The position numbers and the translations under genes were made by a program. DNA of 32,848 nucleotides from Phycisphaerae bacterium (GTDB taxonomy: Bacteria; Planctomycetota; Phycisphaerae; UBA1845): assembly GCA_022072505.1 (NCBI GenBank), contig JAJVHU010000069.1:1-32848 (forward strand), read 5' to 3'. Each line of letters opens with the position of its first letter. Positions within the stretch are counted from its first letter, which is position 1. A model generated the notes under the pieces. The model worked only from the letters and a program-made list of their open reading frames with translations, was not told where the DNA came from and did not search any database. This document shows, piece by piece, positions 14,949-23,570 of this stretch.

Positions 14949-15917
14949 ATGACGACTGCAATGCTTGTGTTGGTGTACGCGGGGTTTGCGTCTGATCCGT
15001 GGGCGGACGCGGTCGTGGATTTCAGCCCGTCGCTGGACGGGCGCGGGCTTTACAATGATCCGGTCGCGGCGCTGGGCGAACCGACGCGGACGTTCATCGA
15101 CCCTTTCTCGGGTGAACCCTTCCGCGCCTCGGTGGTCGTCGCGCCGCTGAACCGCGATGAGTCGGGCAGGAAGACGCTGCTGACGCTGCGGCGCGGGGAG
15201 TTCGTCAAGGTGCGCTTCGACGAGCCGGTCGAGGATGATCCGCGCAATCCTTTCGGGATCGACCTGCTGGTGTTCGGCAACGCGTTCTTCGTCGCGGACG
15301 CCGGCATCGATCCTGAGACAAACATGGACGGCGTCATGATCCTCGGGGGCGCGTACCGCGAGCCGGTGATCGTCGCGGTCAGCCCGACGGGCGAGGGGAA
15401 TCCGGAAAGCCATCCCGAGGCGTGGCATGTGTTTTCGGGCGGCCCTTACGGGGACGATCTTTTCCCGACGAATGCGTTTCTCTGGGATTCCTGCGCGCAC
15501 GCGTGGGGATCGCCGTCGGATTACACGCGGCCGGTGGATCCGGCGTTGACGGAGGCGGATTTCATCGGGTTGTCGGCGGGAGAGGGGATCACGTTGTACC
15601 GCGGTTCGGGCGGCGGCGCGGGGTTCGACCTGGCGGCGACGCCGTTTGCGTCGGTTCAGTATGTGTATCTGACGAGCGAGTCGCTGGGGGAGGTGGATGC
15701 GCTGGCGGACGTAGCGCCGGGACATGAGGGGGTTGGAGACGTGGATTTCGATGGGGACACGGACCTGGCGGATTTTGCGCGGGTGCAGCGGTGCTTCTCC
15801 GGAGGGGGAGGAGTGATCGAGGGATGTGATTGTCGGGGGGCGGATCTGGACGGAGACGGGGACATCGACCTGGAGGATTACCGGCGGGTGCATGAGGGTT
15901 GGTCCGGGCCGAGGTGA
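14949..15917 (+). CDS. Exported surface protein with dockerin-like calcium repeats
   Basis: 322 residues. A short hydrophobic leader (MTTAMLVLVYAGFA) is followed by a beta-sandwich-like domain with conserved-looking blocks: GLYNDPVAALGEPTRTF, VKVRFDEPVEDDPRNPFGID, LLVFGNAFFVADAG. This resembles a group of bacterial cell-surface proteins in which a GLGEP-type and an NPFGIDFIVFGNAF-type motif recur. Residues about 257-320 contain two dockerin-type I loops (DFDGDTDLADFARVQRCF and DLDGDGDIDLEDYRRVHEGW), as on many planctomycete surface proteins. It lies 109 bases after the propeller gene, so it is probably under the same riboswitch. The leader lacks basic residues, and no better start was found. 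Confidence 0.75.
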   Translation: MTTAMLVLVYAGFASDPWADAVVDFSPSLDGRGLYNDPVAALGEPTRTFIDPFSGEPFRASVVVAPLNRDESGRKTLLTLRRGEFVKVRFDEPVEDDPRNPFGIDLLVFGNAFFVADAGIDPETNMDGVMILGGAYREPVIVAVSPTGEGNPESHPEAWHVFSGGPYGDDLFPTNAFLWDSCAHAWGSPSDYTRPVDPALTEADFIGLSAGEGITLYRGSGGGAGFDLAATPFASVQYVYLTSESLGEVDALADVAPGHEGVGDVDFDGDTDLADFARVQRCFSGGGGVIEGCDCRGADLDGDGDIDLEDYRRVHEGWSGPR

Positions 15918-15920
15918 GCG

Positions 15921-15959
15921 ATTGCAGAATGCAGAATGCAGAATGAAGAATTACGAATG
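15921..15959 (+). repeat. AT-rich heptamer-type repeat
   Basis: ATTGCAGAATGCAGAATGCA is followed by GAATGAAGAATTACGAATGA, that is, GCAGAAT repeated three times and drifting into GAAGAATTACGAAT. Similar AT-rich repeats occur at 19904-19985, 23571-23721 and 26976-27070, always between genes, and stand out against the GC-rich background. The repeat abuts the start of the next gene. Confidence 0.7.
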
Positions 15960-16829
15960 ACGGAATTCGTGCGGTTCGGGGAGGGGTCTGGGCCGAGATT
16001 GCGCGATCTGGAGCGCGATCGGGTGGGCGATCTGGTGCGCAGTCTGGAGCGCGATCAGGTGGGCGATCTGGAGCGCGGTCGGGGCGCGCGGGCGTTTACA
16101 TTGATTGAGCTTCTTGTCGTGATCGCGATTCTGGCGCTGCTGGTGGCGATGCTGCTGCCGTCGCTGTCGAAGGCGCGGAAGCAGGCGGCTGCGGTGCAAT
16201 GCGCTTCAAACCTGCGGCAGATCGGGACGGCGGTTCAGGCGTACGCGCATGTGTATTCCGACCGGTATCCGATCGCGCAGTACGTGGATGAGCGGGGAGA
16301 GGCGTTCGTGTGCTGGGACACGCGGACGCCGTGGTCGGATCCGAAGCGTGCGTCGGCGGGTCTGATCTGGGAATACGCGGACGGTGGGGCGGTGCAGCAG
16401 TGTCCGGGTTACGAGGGGCCCAGTCTGACGACGGGTGATCCTTACACGGGGTACAATTACAATACGACGTATCTCGGTCGCGGTCAGGGGGAGGGGGAGC
16501 ATCTCGGGATGGGCGAGGCGCCGGCGATGACGGCGCAGGTGCGGTCGCCGTCGGCGGCGGCGCTGGCCGGGGACGGAGGCTACCGGGCGGGGGCGAACAA
16601 GTTCATGCGCGCTCCGCTGGACGAAGGCGTGGGGGAGAGCGCGGTTCATGCGGGGGCGCAGGCGTTCCGTCACCGAGGCGCAACGAATGTCGCGTTCGCC
16701 GACGGGCACGGGGAGGTGATCCGGTCGCCGTTCCGCAAGCCCGGGGCGCGCCCGGAAAACGAGACCCTGCTGAATTGGCCCGCCCACGGGTTTCTCAGCG
16801 CCGATGATCGGGCGTATTCGCGGTTCTGA
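15957..16829 (+). CDS. Type II secretion / pilin-like prepilin protein
   Basis: About 290 residues. The class III signal is clear: [20 protein letters not shown], cleaved before Phe, with Glu at mature position 5. A pseudopilin helix follows ([20 protein letters not shown]) and then a globular domain. The C-terminal part has [19 protein letters not shown], the H-x9-DG type signature of the large planctomycete prepilin-like group. The start is uncertain: ATG at 15957 gives a leader of about 46 residues, far longer than usual, made of a tandem repeat (16003-16084), while GTG at 16036 would shorten it. Its role is in secretion pseudopili or the cell surface; substrates are unknown. Confidence 0.85.
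   Translation: MTEFVRFGEGSGPRLRDLERDRVGDLVRSLERDQVGDLERGRGARAFTLIELLVVIAILALLVAMLLPSLSKARKQAAAVQCASNLRQIGTAVQAYAHVYSDRYPIAQYVDERGEAFVCWDTRTPWSDPKRASAGLIWEYADGGAVQQCPGYEGPSLTTGDPYTGYNYNTTYLGRGQGEGEHLGMGEAPAMTAQVRSPSAAALAGDGGYRAGANKFMRAPLDEGVGESAVHAGAQAFRHRGATNVAFADGHGEVIRSPFRKPGARPENETLLNWPAHGFLSADDRAYSRF
16003..16084 (+). repeat. 24-bp tandem repeat in the prepilin leader
   Basis: Units GCGATCTGGAGCGCGATC plus GGGTGG at 16003-16026, a 12-bp half unit at 16027-16038, a full unit at 16039-16062 and a degenerate unit at 16063-16084. Translated, they give a charged [12 protein letters not shown] repeat just before the prepilin cleavage site. The GCGATCGG-rich composition resembles the repeat at 12515-12592. 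Confidence 0.8.
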
Positions 16830-16961
16830 GTTGTCGGGGAATGTGCGTCCTGCCTGCCGGAGGGTTAACGCGGGGGTCTGCAACACGTCGGAGAGGGGTA
16901 AGGAACCGCGTCTCGGACCGTCGGCGATCATGCCTGAGACCGAGGCTGCGGCGGATTCGCA

Positions 16962-16990
16962 TTGTTCGGACGTGCGGACCGGGCTAGAAT
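16962..16990 (+). promoter_or_regulatory. Sigma70-type promoter ahead of the DUF4175-like gene
   Basis: TTGTTC at 16962-16967, a 17-base spacer and TAGAAT at 16985-16990. Four of six and five of six bases match consensus, with ideal spacing. It sits in a 282-base gap, about 120 bases before the start at 17112. Confidence 0.6.
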
Positions 16991-17111
16991 CACCGATAAG
17001 AACGTCGGGCGGGGGGCGGGCGCGGAGACAGCGCTCCCGTGAAAGCGCGGTTCGAGGCACGGTTTCTTGAGACGGCCTCGGGGAGCCGGACGAGCGGCAG
17101 GAGTCTACGTC

Positions 17112-18941
17112 ATGAGTCACTTCGAGCGACAGGTTCACGTGGCGCGACGGCGGATCTGGCTGAACGGCTGGATGAGCCGGATGTTCTGGTGTTTGTGCGC
17201 GGCGGCGGCGGCGTTCGCGGGTCTGACGGTGACGCAGCGACTGACGGAGGCGGCGATTCCGCTGGATCTGTCGGCGGCGGCGCTGGCGGGGGTGGCGGTG
17301 GTGGCGTCGTTGATCTGGTCGCTGGCGGAGCGCCGGAGTCTGGAGTCGGCGGCGGCGGCGCTGGATGAGGCGGCGGGACTGCGCGAGCGTCTCAGCAGCA
17401 GTTTTTATTGCCGGGCGTCGGACGATCCTTTTGCGCGGGCGGTGGTGTCGGACGCGGAGCGGGTGAGCACGGCGGTGTCAGCGCGGCGTCACATCCGGTT
17501 CACGTACCCGCGTTCGGCGAATTACGCCGCGGGCGCGTCGCTTGCGGCGGCGTTGTCGCTGCTGGTTCCCGCGGGACTGCTGGGCGAGGAGAAGAAGCCG
17601 TCGGATCCGGTTCAGGTGGCGGCGGTCGAGCAGGTGCAGGCGACGGTCAAGAAGCAGTTTCAGGAGATCATCCGCAAGGCCGAGGACAACCCGGCGCTGG
17701 AGGAACTCAAGGAGGAGATGGAGCGGCTGGCGGAAGCGCCCGCCGCGCCGCTGGACAAGCCGGACGCGATCCGTCACGAGGCGCAGAAGAAGATCGACAG
17801 CCTCGCGGACGCGGTGAAGGACAAGCTCGACGATCCGGGATACGACAAGGTCGAGCAGATGCAGAAGATGATGCGGGGGTTGAAAGTCCCGCAGGAGGCG
17901 GACACGCCGGCGAACGAGTTGTCGAAGTCCCTGGCGGAGGGGGATTTCAAGGAGGCGCAGGAGCAGATCGAGAAGCTTCAGGAGCAGCTCGCCACGCTCA
18001 AGCACGAGGAAGACAAGGAGATGGCCGAGCAGCTCAGCAAGCAGCTCGAAGACCTCTCGAAGCAGCTTGAGCAGCTTGCGCAGAACAAGGAGCTGGAGCA
18101 GAAGCTCCAGCAGGCGGGCATCAAACCGGAAGACCTTCAGCGCATGCTGGAGAACCTCAGCAAGCAGGATCTCGATCAGGTCAGGAAGTCGCTGGAGCAG
18201 CAGGGGTACAACCAGCAGCAGATCGAGCAGATGGCGAAGCAGCTTGCGCAGCGCCAGTCCGCCAGCCAGGGGATGAAGCAGCTTTCGCAGGCGATGAAGC
18301 AGGCGTCGCAGTGCAACTCGCCGGGATCGATGTCCGAGTCGGCGGCGGGGCTTTCCGCGGCGTCGGACCAGCTCAGCGAGCTGGAGCAGCTTCAGACCGA
18401 GATGGACCAGCTCAACTCGACGTTGTCCGACCTTCAGAGCGCGAAGGACAGCATGAACTCCTGCTCTCAGTGTCAGGGGACGGGGCAGTGCAACGGCGGG
18501 AAGTGCTCCGGGTGCAACGGGACGGGACAGTGCCAGGGCGGCGGCAAGCAGGGCGACGGCGGGATGGGTCAGCGCCCGGGTCAGGGGCGCGGCGGACTGG
18601 CGGAAGAGCAGCAGACGGCTGTCGCGTTCAAGACCGAGCGGCAGAAGGTGGAGACGCGGAAGGGCGCGATCGTCGGGCAGTTCCTCATCGATGGCGAGCA
18701 GGTGAAAGGTCAGGCGAGCAAGGCGCTGGCGGAGATCGTCACCGCGGAGGAGCGCGAAGCGACTGACGCCGTGACCCGCGACCGCATCCCGCGGCAGTAT
18801 CAGAAGTCGGTCAAGTCGTTCTTCTCGACGGTGCAGAAGGCGCTGGAGGGGCAGAAGGCGACGGAGGATGACGGCGAAAAGGCCGAGGAAGCGGCGCCCG
18901 CCGGAAACGACGACGAAGAGAAGGCTGACGGCGACTCCTGA
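17112..18941 (+). CDS. DUF4175-like membrane coiled-coil protein with DnaJ-type cysteine motif
   Basis: 609 residues, start at 17112 after CAGGAG. Two N-terminal membrane helices (about 22-45 and 57-75) and a third hydrophobic segment (about 138-158, AAGASLAAALSLLVPAGLL) are followed by a long acidic and Gln-rich coiled coil (about 175-440). Near residues 450-476 is a cysteine cluster with CSQCQGTGQC and CSGCNGTGQC, the CxxCxGxG type that binds zinc in DnaJ. A glycine-rich linker and a C-terminal helical domain complete it. The N-terminus plus long coiled coil resembles DUF4175-type proteins that occur near MoxR/vWA clusters, as it does here 6 kb upstream of one. The precise role is unknown, perhaps a scaffold of the envelope vWA/MoxR machinery. 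Confidence 0.65.
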   Translation: MSHFERQVHVARRRIWLNGWMSRMFWCLCAAAAAFAGLTVTQRLTEAAIPLDLSAAALAGVAVVASLIWSLAERRSLESAAAALDEAAGLRERLSSSFYCRASDDPFARAVVSDAERVSTAVSARRHIRFTYPRSANYAAGASLAAALSLLVPAGLLGEEKKPSDPVQVAAVEQVQATVKKQFQEIIRKAEDNPALEELKEEMERLAEAPAAPLDKPDAIRHEAQKKIDSLADAVKDKLDDPGYDKVEQMQKMMRGLKVPQEADTPANELSKSLAEGDFKEAQEQIEKLQEQLATLKHEEDKEMAEQLSKQLEDLSKQLEQLAQNKELEQKLQQAGIKPEDLQRMLENLSKQDLDQVRKSLEQQGYNQQQIEQMAKQLAQRQSASQGMKQLSQAMKQASQCNSPGSMSESAAGLSAASDQLSELEQLQTEMDQLNSTLSDLQSAKDSMNSCSQCQGTGQCNGGKCSGCNGTGQCQGGGKQGDGGMGQRPGQGRGGLAEEQQTAVAFKTERQKVETRKGAIVGQFLIDGEQVKGQASKALAEIVTAEEREATDAVTRDRIPRQYQKSVKSFFSTVQKALEGQKATEDDGEKAEEAAPAGNDDEEKADGDS

Positions 18942-18979
18942 CGGCGCGGAGGCGGCGTTGGAGGCCGCGCGCCGCGGGT

Positions 18980-19835
18980 TCAGTTGTTGTTGTCTGCGTC
19001 TTCGAGCACGGACCGTCGGAAGAGCATGACGAGCTGGTCTCCGGTTCGGGATTCGCAGCGGCTGAGCGTTCGCTCGAGCGCGTTCAGCGGCCAGGGGAGG
19101 CGGGTCAGGCGGCCTCGGGTCAGCACGCGCAGGACTCCCTTAAGCAACCAGAAGGCGCGCATCGCCGGGAAATAAACCCGGTGCGCGACGGGTGCGAGGG
19201 TCGCCCCCGCGGGGGGGGGGGGGCAGCAGCTTCAGCAGATCCCCGACCCGGTAGTGTCGGTGCCAGGGGTTTTCGGCGGCGAGGCTGCCGAAGAGGCCGG
19301 TGCGCCGGCGGCGCTCGTCTCCGAAGCGGGCTTCGTAGTAGGCGCGACGGCGAAGCAGGGTGCAGTAGACCCAGCGGTGCAGGCGCGGGGCGATGACCTT
19401 GAAGTTGGCGAGGTCGAGGAAGGTGAGCAGGCCCTTGTGCGGGGTGGTCAGGAGCATCAGGCCGCCGGGCTTGAGCACGCGGAGGAGTTCGCGCAGGACG
19501 AAGCGCTCGTCGGCGACGTGTTCGATGACTTCGAGGATGAGGACGGTGTCGAAGGCGTCGGCGTCAAAAGGGAGCGGGGAGTCCGGCTGTATCCGGACGG
19601 GGCGAAGACCGGGTACTTTCGCGGCGTCGGCGAGCGCGTCGTCGTCGACTTCCGCGCCCCAGTATTCCTCAGCGCGGTCGATCACGCGGGAGGCGAACAC
19701 GTCGCTGCCGCAGCCGTAATCGAGGACTTTTCCGAGCGGAAACGTCAGCCACGCCTCGGCGTAGGCATGCCAGCCGAGACCGCGGTCGGGGTACTTCCGG
19801 GCGAGTTCGCGGAGATCGGGCGGGTTGAAGTTCAT
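18980..19835 (-). pseudogene. SAM-dependent methyltransferase split by a 13-G run
   Basis: The minus-strand frame starts at 19835 (MNFNPPDLRELARKYPDR). Class I methyltransferase motifs are clear: VLDYGCGSDVFA (motif I), DDALADAAKVPG, DTVLILEVIEHV and LRVLKPGGLMLLTTP. Codons stay good up to LKLLPPPP, where the plus strand has 13 consecutive G (19211-19223). After this the frame drifts and stops at 19140. With one base fewer in the run it would continue as APVAHRVYFPAMRAFWLLKG and end at 18980, which is a convincing methyltransferase C-terminus. So this is one gene of about 284 residues with a +1 frameshift at a homopolymer. It may be inactive, phase-variable or a sequencing error. Confidence 0.8.
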
Positions 19836-19903
19836 GCGGGGAGTGTAGCGGGGGGCGGGTCGAGGTTCGAGGGACAGGGGGGCGGGGCGTGCAAGGGGCC
19901 GGG

Positions 19904-19985
19904 GGATTTCGGATGTTGGATGTCGGATTTCGGATTTGGAGTCGCGGGGGCGGGAACACATCGGGAATCCGGAATCCGCAATCCG
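19904..19985. repeat. AT-richer imperfect inverted repeat (GGATTTCGGAT type)
   Basis: GGATTTCGGATGTTGGATG and CGGATTTCGGATTT at 19904-19937 are followed by GGGAATCCGGAATCCGCAATC at 19963-19983, which is partly the reverse complement. It lies between the methyltransferase start and the ABC binding-protein gene. It belongs to the same class of short intergenic repeats found elsewhere in the window. Confidence 0.6.
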
Positions 19986-20003
19986 TGTTGGGCGGAGCGC
20001 TTT

Positions 20004-20021
20004 CTTACGGGCGCGGCTCGG
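20004..20021 (+). repeat. Dispersed repeat CTTACGGGCGCGG, copy 2
   Basis: CTTACGGGCGCGGCTCGG, the second copy of the repeat seen at 14886-14903 (one mismatch). It lies just before the ABC binding-protein gene and is one reason to place that gene's start after it. Confidence 0.55.
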
Positions 20022-20059
20022 TAAGGCGCGGTTCGGGAAGAGGGGGCGCGAAAGGGTGC

Positions 20060-21055
20060 GTGTTGGCGGGGGCGCTGGCGTGCGCGAGTGTTGTGGGATG
20101 TGAGAAGGACGGCGGCGCGGCGGGGGAGAGTCCGCTGTTGTATTGCAGCGTGGACACGGAGTTCGCGCGAGAAGTACTGGCGGAGTATGAGCGTCGGACC
20201 GGAGTGAAGGTGCGGGTGATCTTCGACACCGAGGCCGCGAAGACGACGGGGCTGGTGCAGCGGATCCTTGACGAGGAAGGGCAGAGGGGGGCGGACCTCT
20301 TCTGGTCGAACGAGATTTTCAACACGATCCTGCTGTCGCGGCGCGGGCGGCTGGCGGCGTACGTCAGTCCGGCGGCGGCGGACATTCCTGAGGCGTACAA
20401 GTGTGCGGAGGGGACGTGGACGGCGTTCGGGATGCGGGCGCGGGTGGTGGCGTTTGACTCGGCGGTGACGCCGCGCGAGTCGCTGCCGACGACGTGGGAG
20501 GCGTATGCGTCGCCGGAGTGGGCGTCGAAACTGGCGATCGCCAACCCGCTTTTCGGGACGACGCGCGGACACGCGGCGGCGGCGTTCGCATTGTGGGGCG
20601 AGGAGCGCGGGCGGGCGTTTCTGGAGCGTGTCCGGGCGGGCGGCGCGGCGGTGCTGGATTCGAACAGCGCAACGGTGCGGGCGGTGTTGTCGGGGAACCG
20701 TGCGATCTGCTTCACCGACACCGACGACGTGATCGTGGCGCGGAAGCAGCGTCCGACGCTGGACATGATCTATCCCGACCTGGGGGACGGCGGGACGGTG
20801 CTGATTCCGAACTCGGTGGCGATCGTCAAAGGCGGCGCGCATCGTCGGGAGGCGGAGCGGTTGTACGACTTCCTGGCGTCGGCGGAGGTGGAGCGGATGT
20901 TGGCGCGGAGCGACTCCGCGAACATCCCGGTGCGTTCGGCGCTTTGCGAGGCGTTGGGCGTGACGCCACCGGCGGGGTCGAAGGTCGCGTTCGACCGGGT
21001 CGCGGACGCGCTGGAGGCGTCGGCGCAGGCCGCGAGGGAGATACTTCTGAAGTGA
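20060..21055 (+). CDS. Iron-type ABC transporter substrate-binding lipoprotein
   Basis: About 331 residues. A lipobox (SVVGC) near the start marks a lipoprotein. The mature part matches the Fe(3+)/FbpA-type binding-protein family: LLYCSVDTEFAREVLAEYER, TGVKVRVIFDTEA, KTTGLVQRI, GADLFWSNEIF, PTTWEAYASPEW and a late PDLGDGGTVLIPNSVAIVKG. It binds a small ligand outside the membrane and passes it to the permease. The gene overlaps the permease start (GTGA). No ATG start was found; GTG at 20060 is chosen because two non-coding repeats lie just upstream, though it gives a signal without basic residues. GTG at 19985 is the alternative. The substrate is inferred from the family only. Confidence 0.78.
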   Translation: MLAGALACASVVGCEKDGGAAGESPLLYCSVDTEFAREVLAEYERRTGVKVRVIFDTEAAKTTGLVQRILDEEGQRGADLFWSNEIFNTILLSRRGRLAAYVSPAAADIPEAYKCAEGTWTAFGMRARVVAFDSAVTPRESLPTTWEAYASPEWASKLAIANPLFGTTRGHAAAAFALWGEERGRAFLERVRAGGAAVLDSNSATVRAVLSGNRAICFTDTDDVIVARKQRPTLDMIYPDLGDGGTVLIPNSVAIVKGGAHRREAERLYDFLASAEVERMLARSDSANIPVRSALCEALGVTPPAGSKVAFDRVADALEASAQAAREILLK

Positions 21056-22542
21056 CGCCCCGCGTTGCGTGCCGAACCGTCTTCATCTTCGCCACGGTCG
21101 CGGTCTGCGGCGTCTACGTGTTTCCGCTTGCGACGCTGGTCGTGCGTGCGTCGAAGGAAGGTTGGCAACCCGCGCAGGGTTGGGTGTTGTCGGCGCGTCA
21201 GGCGGGTCTTTTCCTGGAGACGCTGGTTCTGACGGCGTGCGCGACGGCGTTGGCGATCGTCGTGGCGGTGCCGGCGGCGGCATGCCGGGCGCGGCGCGGG
21301 GCGGCGAGCGCGATCACGATCGGGATGGCGGCGTGCATGATCGTGTCGCCGATGACGGTCTGCTTCGGGTGGCAGCATCTGTTGAAGCTGAACGGCGCGC
21401 CGTCGTCCTTCGGACACCTCGGGACGGCGCTGATCTGGGCGGGCTGGACGTGGCCGATCCCCGCGCTGCTGCTGGGTGAGGCGTGGCGGCGCGGGCCGCG
21501 CGAGGCGTATGAGGCGGCGCTCTTGTGCTGCAGCCGGCGGCAGGCGTTCGTACACGTCGCGCTGCCGGGGATGAGGGCGGCGCTGGCGGCTTCGGCACTG
21601 GCGGTGGGGACGCTGCTGGTGACGGAGTTCGTCGTGCCTCACGCGTGGGGTCTGAACGTTTACGCGACGGAGTTGCTGGCGGCGGCGGAGAGTTCGAGCC
21701 GAATGTCGGACACGGTGGGTCCGGCGATGCCGGTGTGCCTGTGTGCGTGGCTGGGGGTGATGCTGGTGGTGCGGATGCGTCGCAGGCTTGCGGATGAAGG
21801 CGGCGCGGCGGATCCGTCCTCTGCGGGATCGCCGTCATTGTGGATGCGGATCGGGGCGCTGGCGGTGGTCGTGCTGACGGTGATCGTGCCGGTCGTCGGG
21901 GCGGCGTACCGGATGCAGTCGGGGCGGTGGCTGGGGGAAGTGTTGAGGGTTCACGGCGGAGATCTTTCCGGGTCGTTGGCCACGGCTGCGGCCGCGAGCG
22001 CGGCTGCGGTGGGGATTGCGACCGCGGGTGTGATGAGTCGGCGGTTCGGGTCGGCCGCGGTCCCGGTTGCGGTGGGGGTGGGGGTCATGCCCGCGGTGCT
22101 GGTGGGGGAGGCGATCATCTGCGGATACGGCGGGTGGTCGCCGACGCAGGATCACTGGGTGAAGCTGGCGGCCGGGTGGGCGGCACGGTTCGGGTGGTTG
22201 CCGGTGGTGGCGGCGTTGGCGACATCGGCGCGGTGCAAGGAAGTCGAGGAGCAGGCGGTGGTGGACGGGGCGGATGCGTCGCGGATCGCGTGGTCGCTGC
22301 GGGCGCGGAGACAGGCGCCGCTGATCCTGGCCTGCGGCGCGGCGGCGGGGGCGTTGTCGCTGGGGGATCTGGCGACAACGGTGCAGGCGCAGGTGTCGTC
22401 GTTTGTGCCGATTTCGGTGGTGCTGGTGGACAAGATGCACAAGTTCGAGGACGGTTACGTTCTGGCGATCAGCCTGATCCTGGCGCTTGTCGCGGCGCCG
22501 TGCGTGGCGGGGGCGGCGTGGGCGGTTCGGCGCGTGTCGTGA
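21052..22542 (+). CDS. ABC transporter permease, fused two-domain FbpB type
   Basis: 496 residues starting at a GTG that overlaps the stop of the binding protein. At least 10 hydrophobic segments form two related halves. Each half has the cytoplasmic EAA loop that contacts the ATPase: EAYEAALLCCSRRQAFVHVA with LPGMRAAL in the first half, and EVEEQAVVDGADASRIAWS in the second. This is the usual layout of iron(III)-type permeases (FbpB/AfuB), where one protein holds both membrane domains. No ATP-binding subunit gene follows: the next gene, 78 bases on, is a propeller lipoprotein. The ATPase must be encoded elsewhere or shared. Confidence 0.85.
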   Translation: MTPRVACRTVFIFATVAVCGVYVFPLATLVVRASKEGWQPAQGWVLSARQAGLFLETLVLTACATALAIVVAVPAAACRARRGAASAITIGMAACMIVSPMTVCFGWQHLLKLNGAPSSFGHLGTALIWAGWTWPIPALLLGEAWRRGPREAYEAALLCCSRRQAFVHVALPGMRAALAASALAVGTLLVTEFVVPHAWGLNVYATELLAAAESSSRMSDTVGPAMPVCLCAWLGVMLVVRMRRRLADEGGAADPSSAGSPSLWMRIGALAVVVLTVIVPVVGAAYRMQSGRWLGEVLRVHGGDLSGSLATAAAASAAAVGIATAGVMSRRFGSAAVPVAVGVGVMPAVLVGEAIICGYGGWSPTQDHWVKLAAGWAARFGWLPVVAALATSARCKEVEEQAVVDGADASRIAWSLRARRQAPLILACGAAAGALSLGDLATTVQAQVSSFVPISVVLVDKMHKFEDGYVLAISLILALVAAPCVAGAAWAVRRVS

Positions 22543-22620
22543 ATCGTCAGGCGCATAACAGTGGAGCGGGCGGCTCGTCGGTAGGTCGGGCGGCGGTGCG
22601 TCCGCAACGGTTGAAACAGG

Positions 22621-23550
22621 ATGACGTGGCGGGAGTGGATTCGCGGGGTTTGCGCGGCGGCATGCGGCGCGACGTTGGCCGGATGCGAGCCGGCCGCGCT
22701 GAGCGACAACGGGGTGGTCGCCGTATTTGGCGGCGTCGGTCGCGGGCCGGGGGGGTTCAGCTACCCGCGGGCGATCGCCGCGGAGCGAGAAGGATCGGTC
22801 TTCGTCGTGGACAAGGCCGGGCGCGTTCAACGGTTCTCCGCGCAGGGCGACTACGAACTCGAGTGGACGATGCCCGAGACGGCGCAGGGAAAACCGGTCG
22901 GTCTTGCGGTGCATCCGGACGGGCGTTTGTTTGTTGCGGACACGCATTACCACCGCGTGATGATTTTTGATCGCGACGGTCGGCCGGTCGGACATTTTGG
23001 GGAGAAAGGTCGGGGTCCGGGTCAGATGGAGCTTCCGACGGCCGTCACGTTCGACCGGAAAGGCTACATTTACGTCAGCGAGTATCAGGGGAATGATCGG
23101 ATCACGAAGTGGTCGCCGGCGCTGGAATACGTCGGGGCGATCGGCGAAACCCCCGTCGAGGGGGAGCGGCTTCGCAGACCGGCGGGCATCGAGGTGGACG
23201 ACGACGGGGTGTTGTGGGTGGCGGACGCCTGCAATCACCGGATCGTGGCGTTCGATGAAACCGGGAAGGCGGTCCGGGTCTTCGGGCGTTTCGGCAAGGA
23301 AGAAGGGTCGCTGGATTACCCTTATGATCTGTCGCTGACGCCGGACGGTCAGATGGTGATGGTGTGCGAGTTCGGGTCGAACCGGTTGCAGTGGTTCCGC
23401 AAGGACGGGACGTTCGTCAAAAGCTGGGGGCGCAGCGGGCGCGAGCCGGGATGCCTCTGGGCGCCGTGGGGCGCGGTCTACGGACCGGGAGGGCGCGTGT
23501 ACGTGGTGGATTCGTTGAACAGCCGGATCCAAGTCGTGCGGACGGAGTGA
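22621..23550 (+). CDS. NHL-repeat propeller lipoprotein
   Basis: 309 residues starting at an ATG after ACAGG. The signal MTWREWIRGVCAAACGATLAGC ends in a lipobox (LAGC). About six NHL-type repeats follow, each with a PxGIAVxxDGxLxVADxxNHRI core: KPVGLAVHPDGRLFVADTHY, LPTAVTFDRKGYIYVSEYQG, RPAGIEVDDDGVLWVADACN, YPYDLSLTPDGQMVMVCEFG and PWGAVYGPGGRVYVVDSLN. It is a lipid-anchored beta-propeller, usually a protein- or sugar-binding scaffold. It lies 78 bases after the permease and is probably in the same operon; it could help deliver ligand or organise the envelope. Confidence 0.88.
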   Translation: MTWREWIRGVCAAACGATLAGCEPAALSDNGVVAVFGGVGRGPGGFSYPRAIAAEREGSVFVVDKAGRVQRFSAQGDYELEWTMPETAQGKPVGLAVHPDGRLFVADTHYHRVMIFDRDGRPVGHFGEKGRGPGQMELPTAVTFDRKGYIYVSEYQGNDRITKWSPALEYVGAIGETPVEGERLRRPAGIEVDDDGVLWVADACNHRIVAFDETGKAVRVFGRFGKEEGSLDYPYDLSLTPDGQMVMVCEFGSNRLQWFRKDGTFVKSWGRSGREPGCLWAPWGAVYGPGGRVYVVDSLNSRIQVVRTE

Positions 23551-23570
23551 CGAAGGGAAGCGGCGGATTG

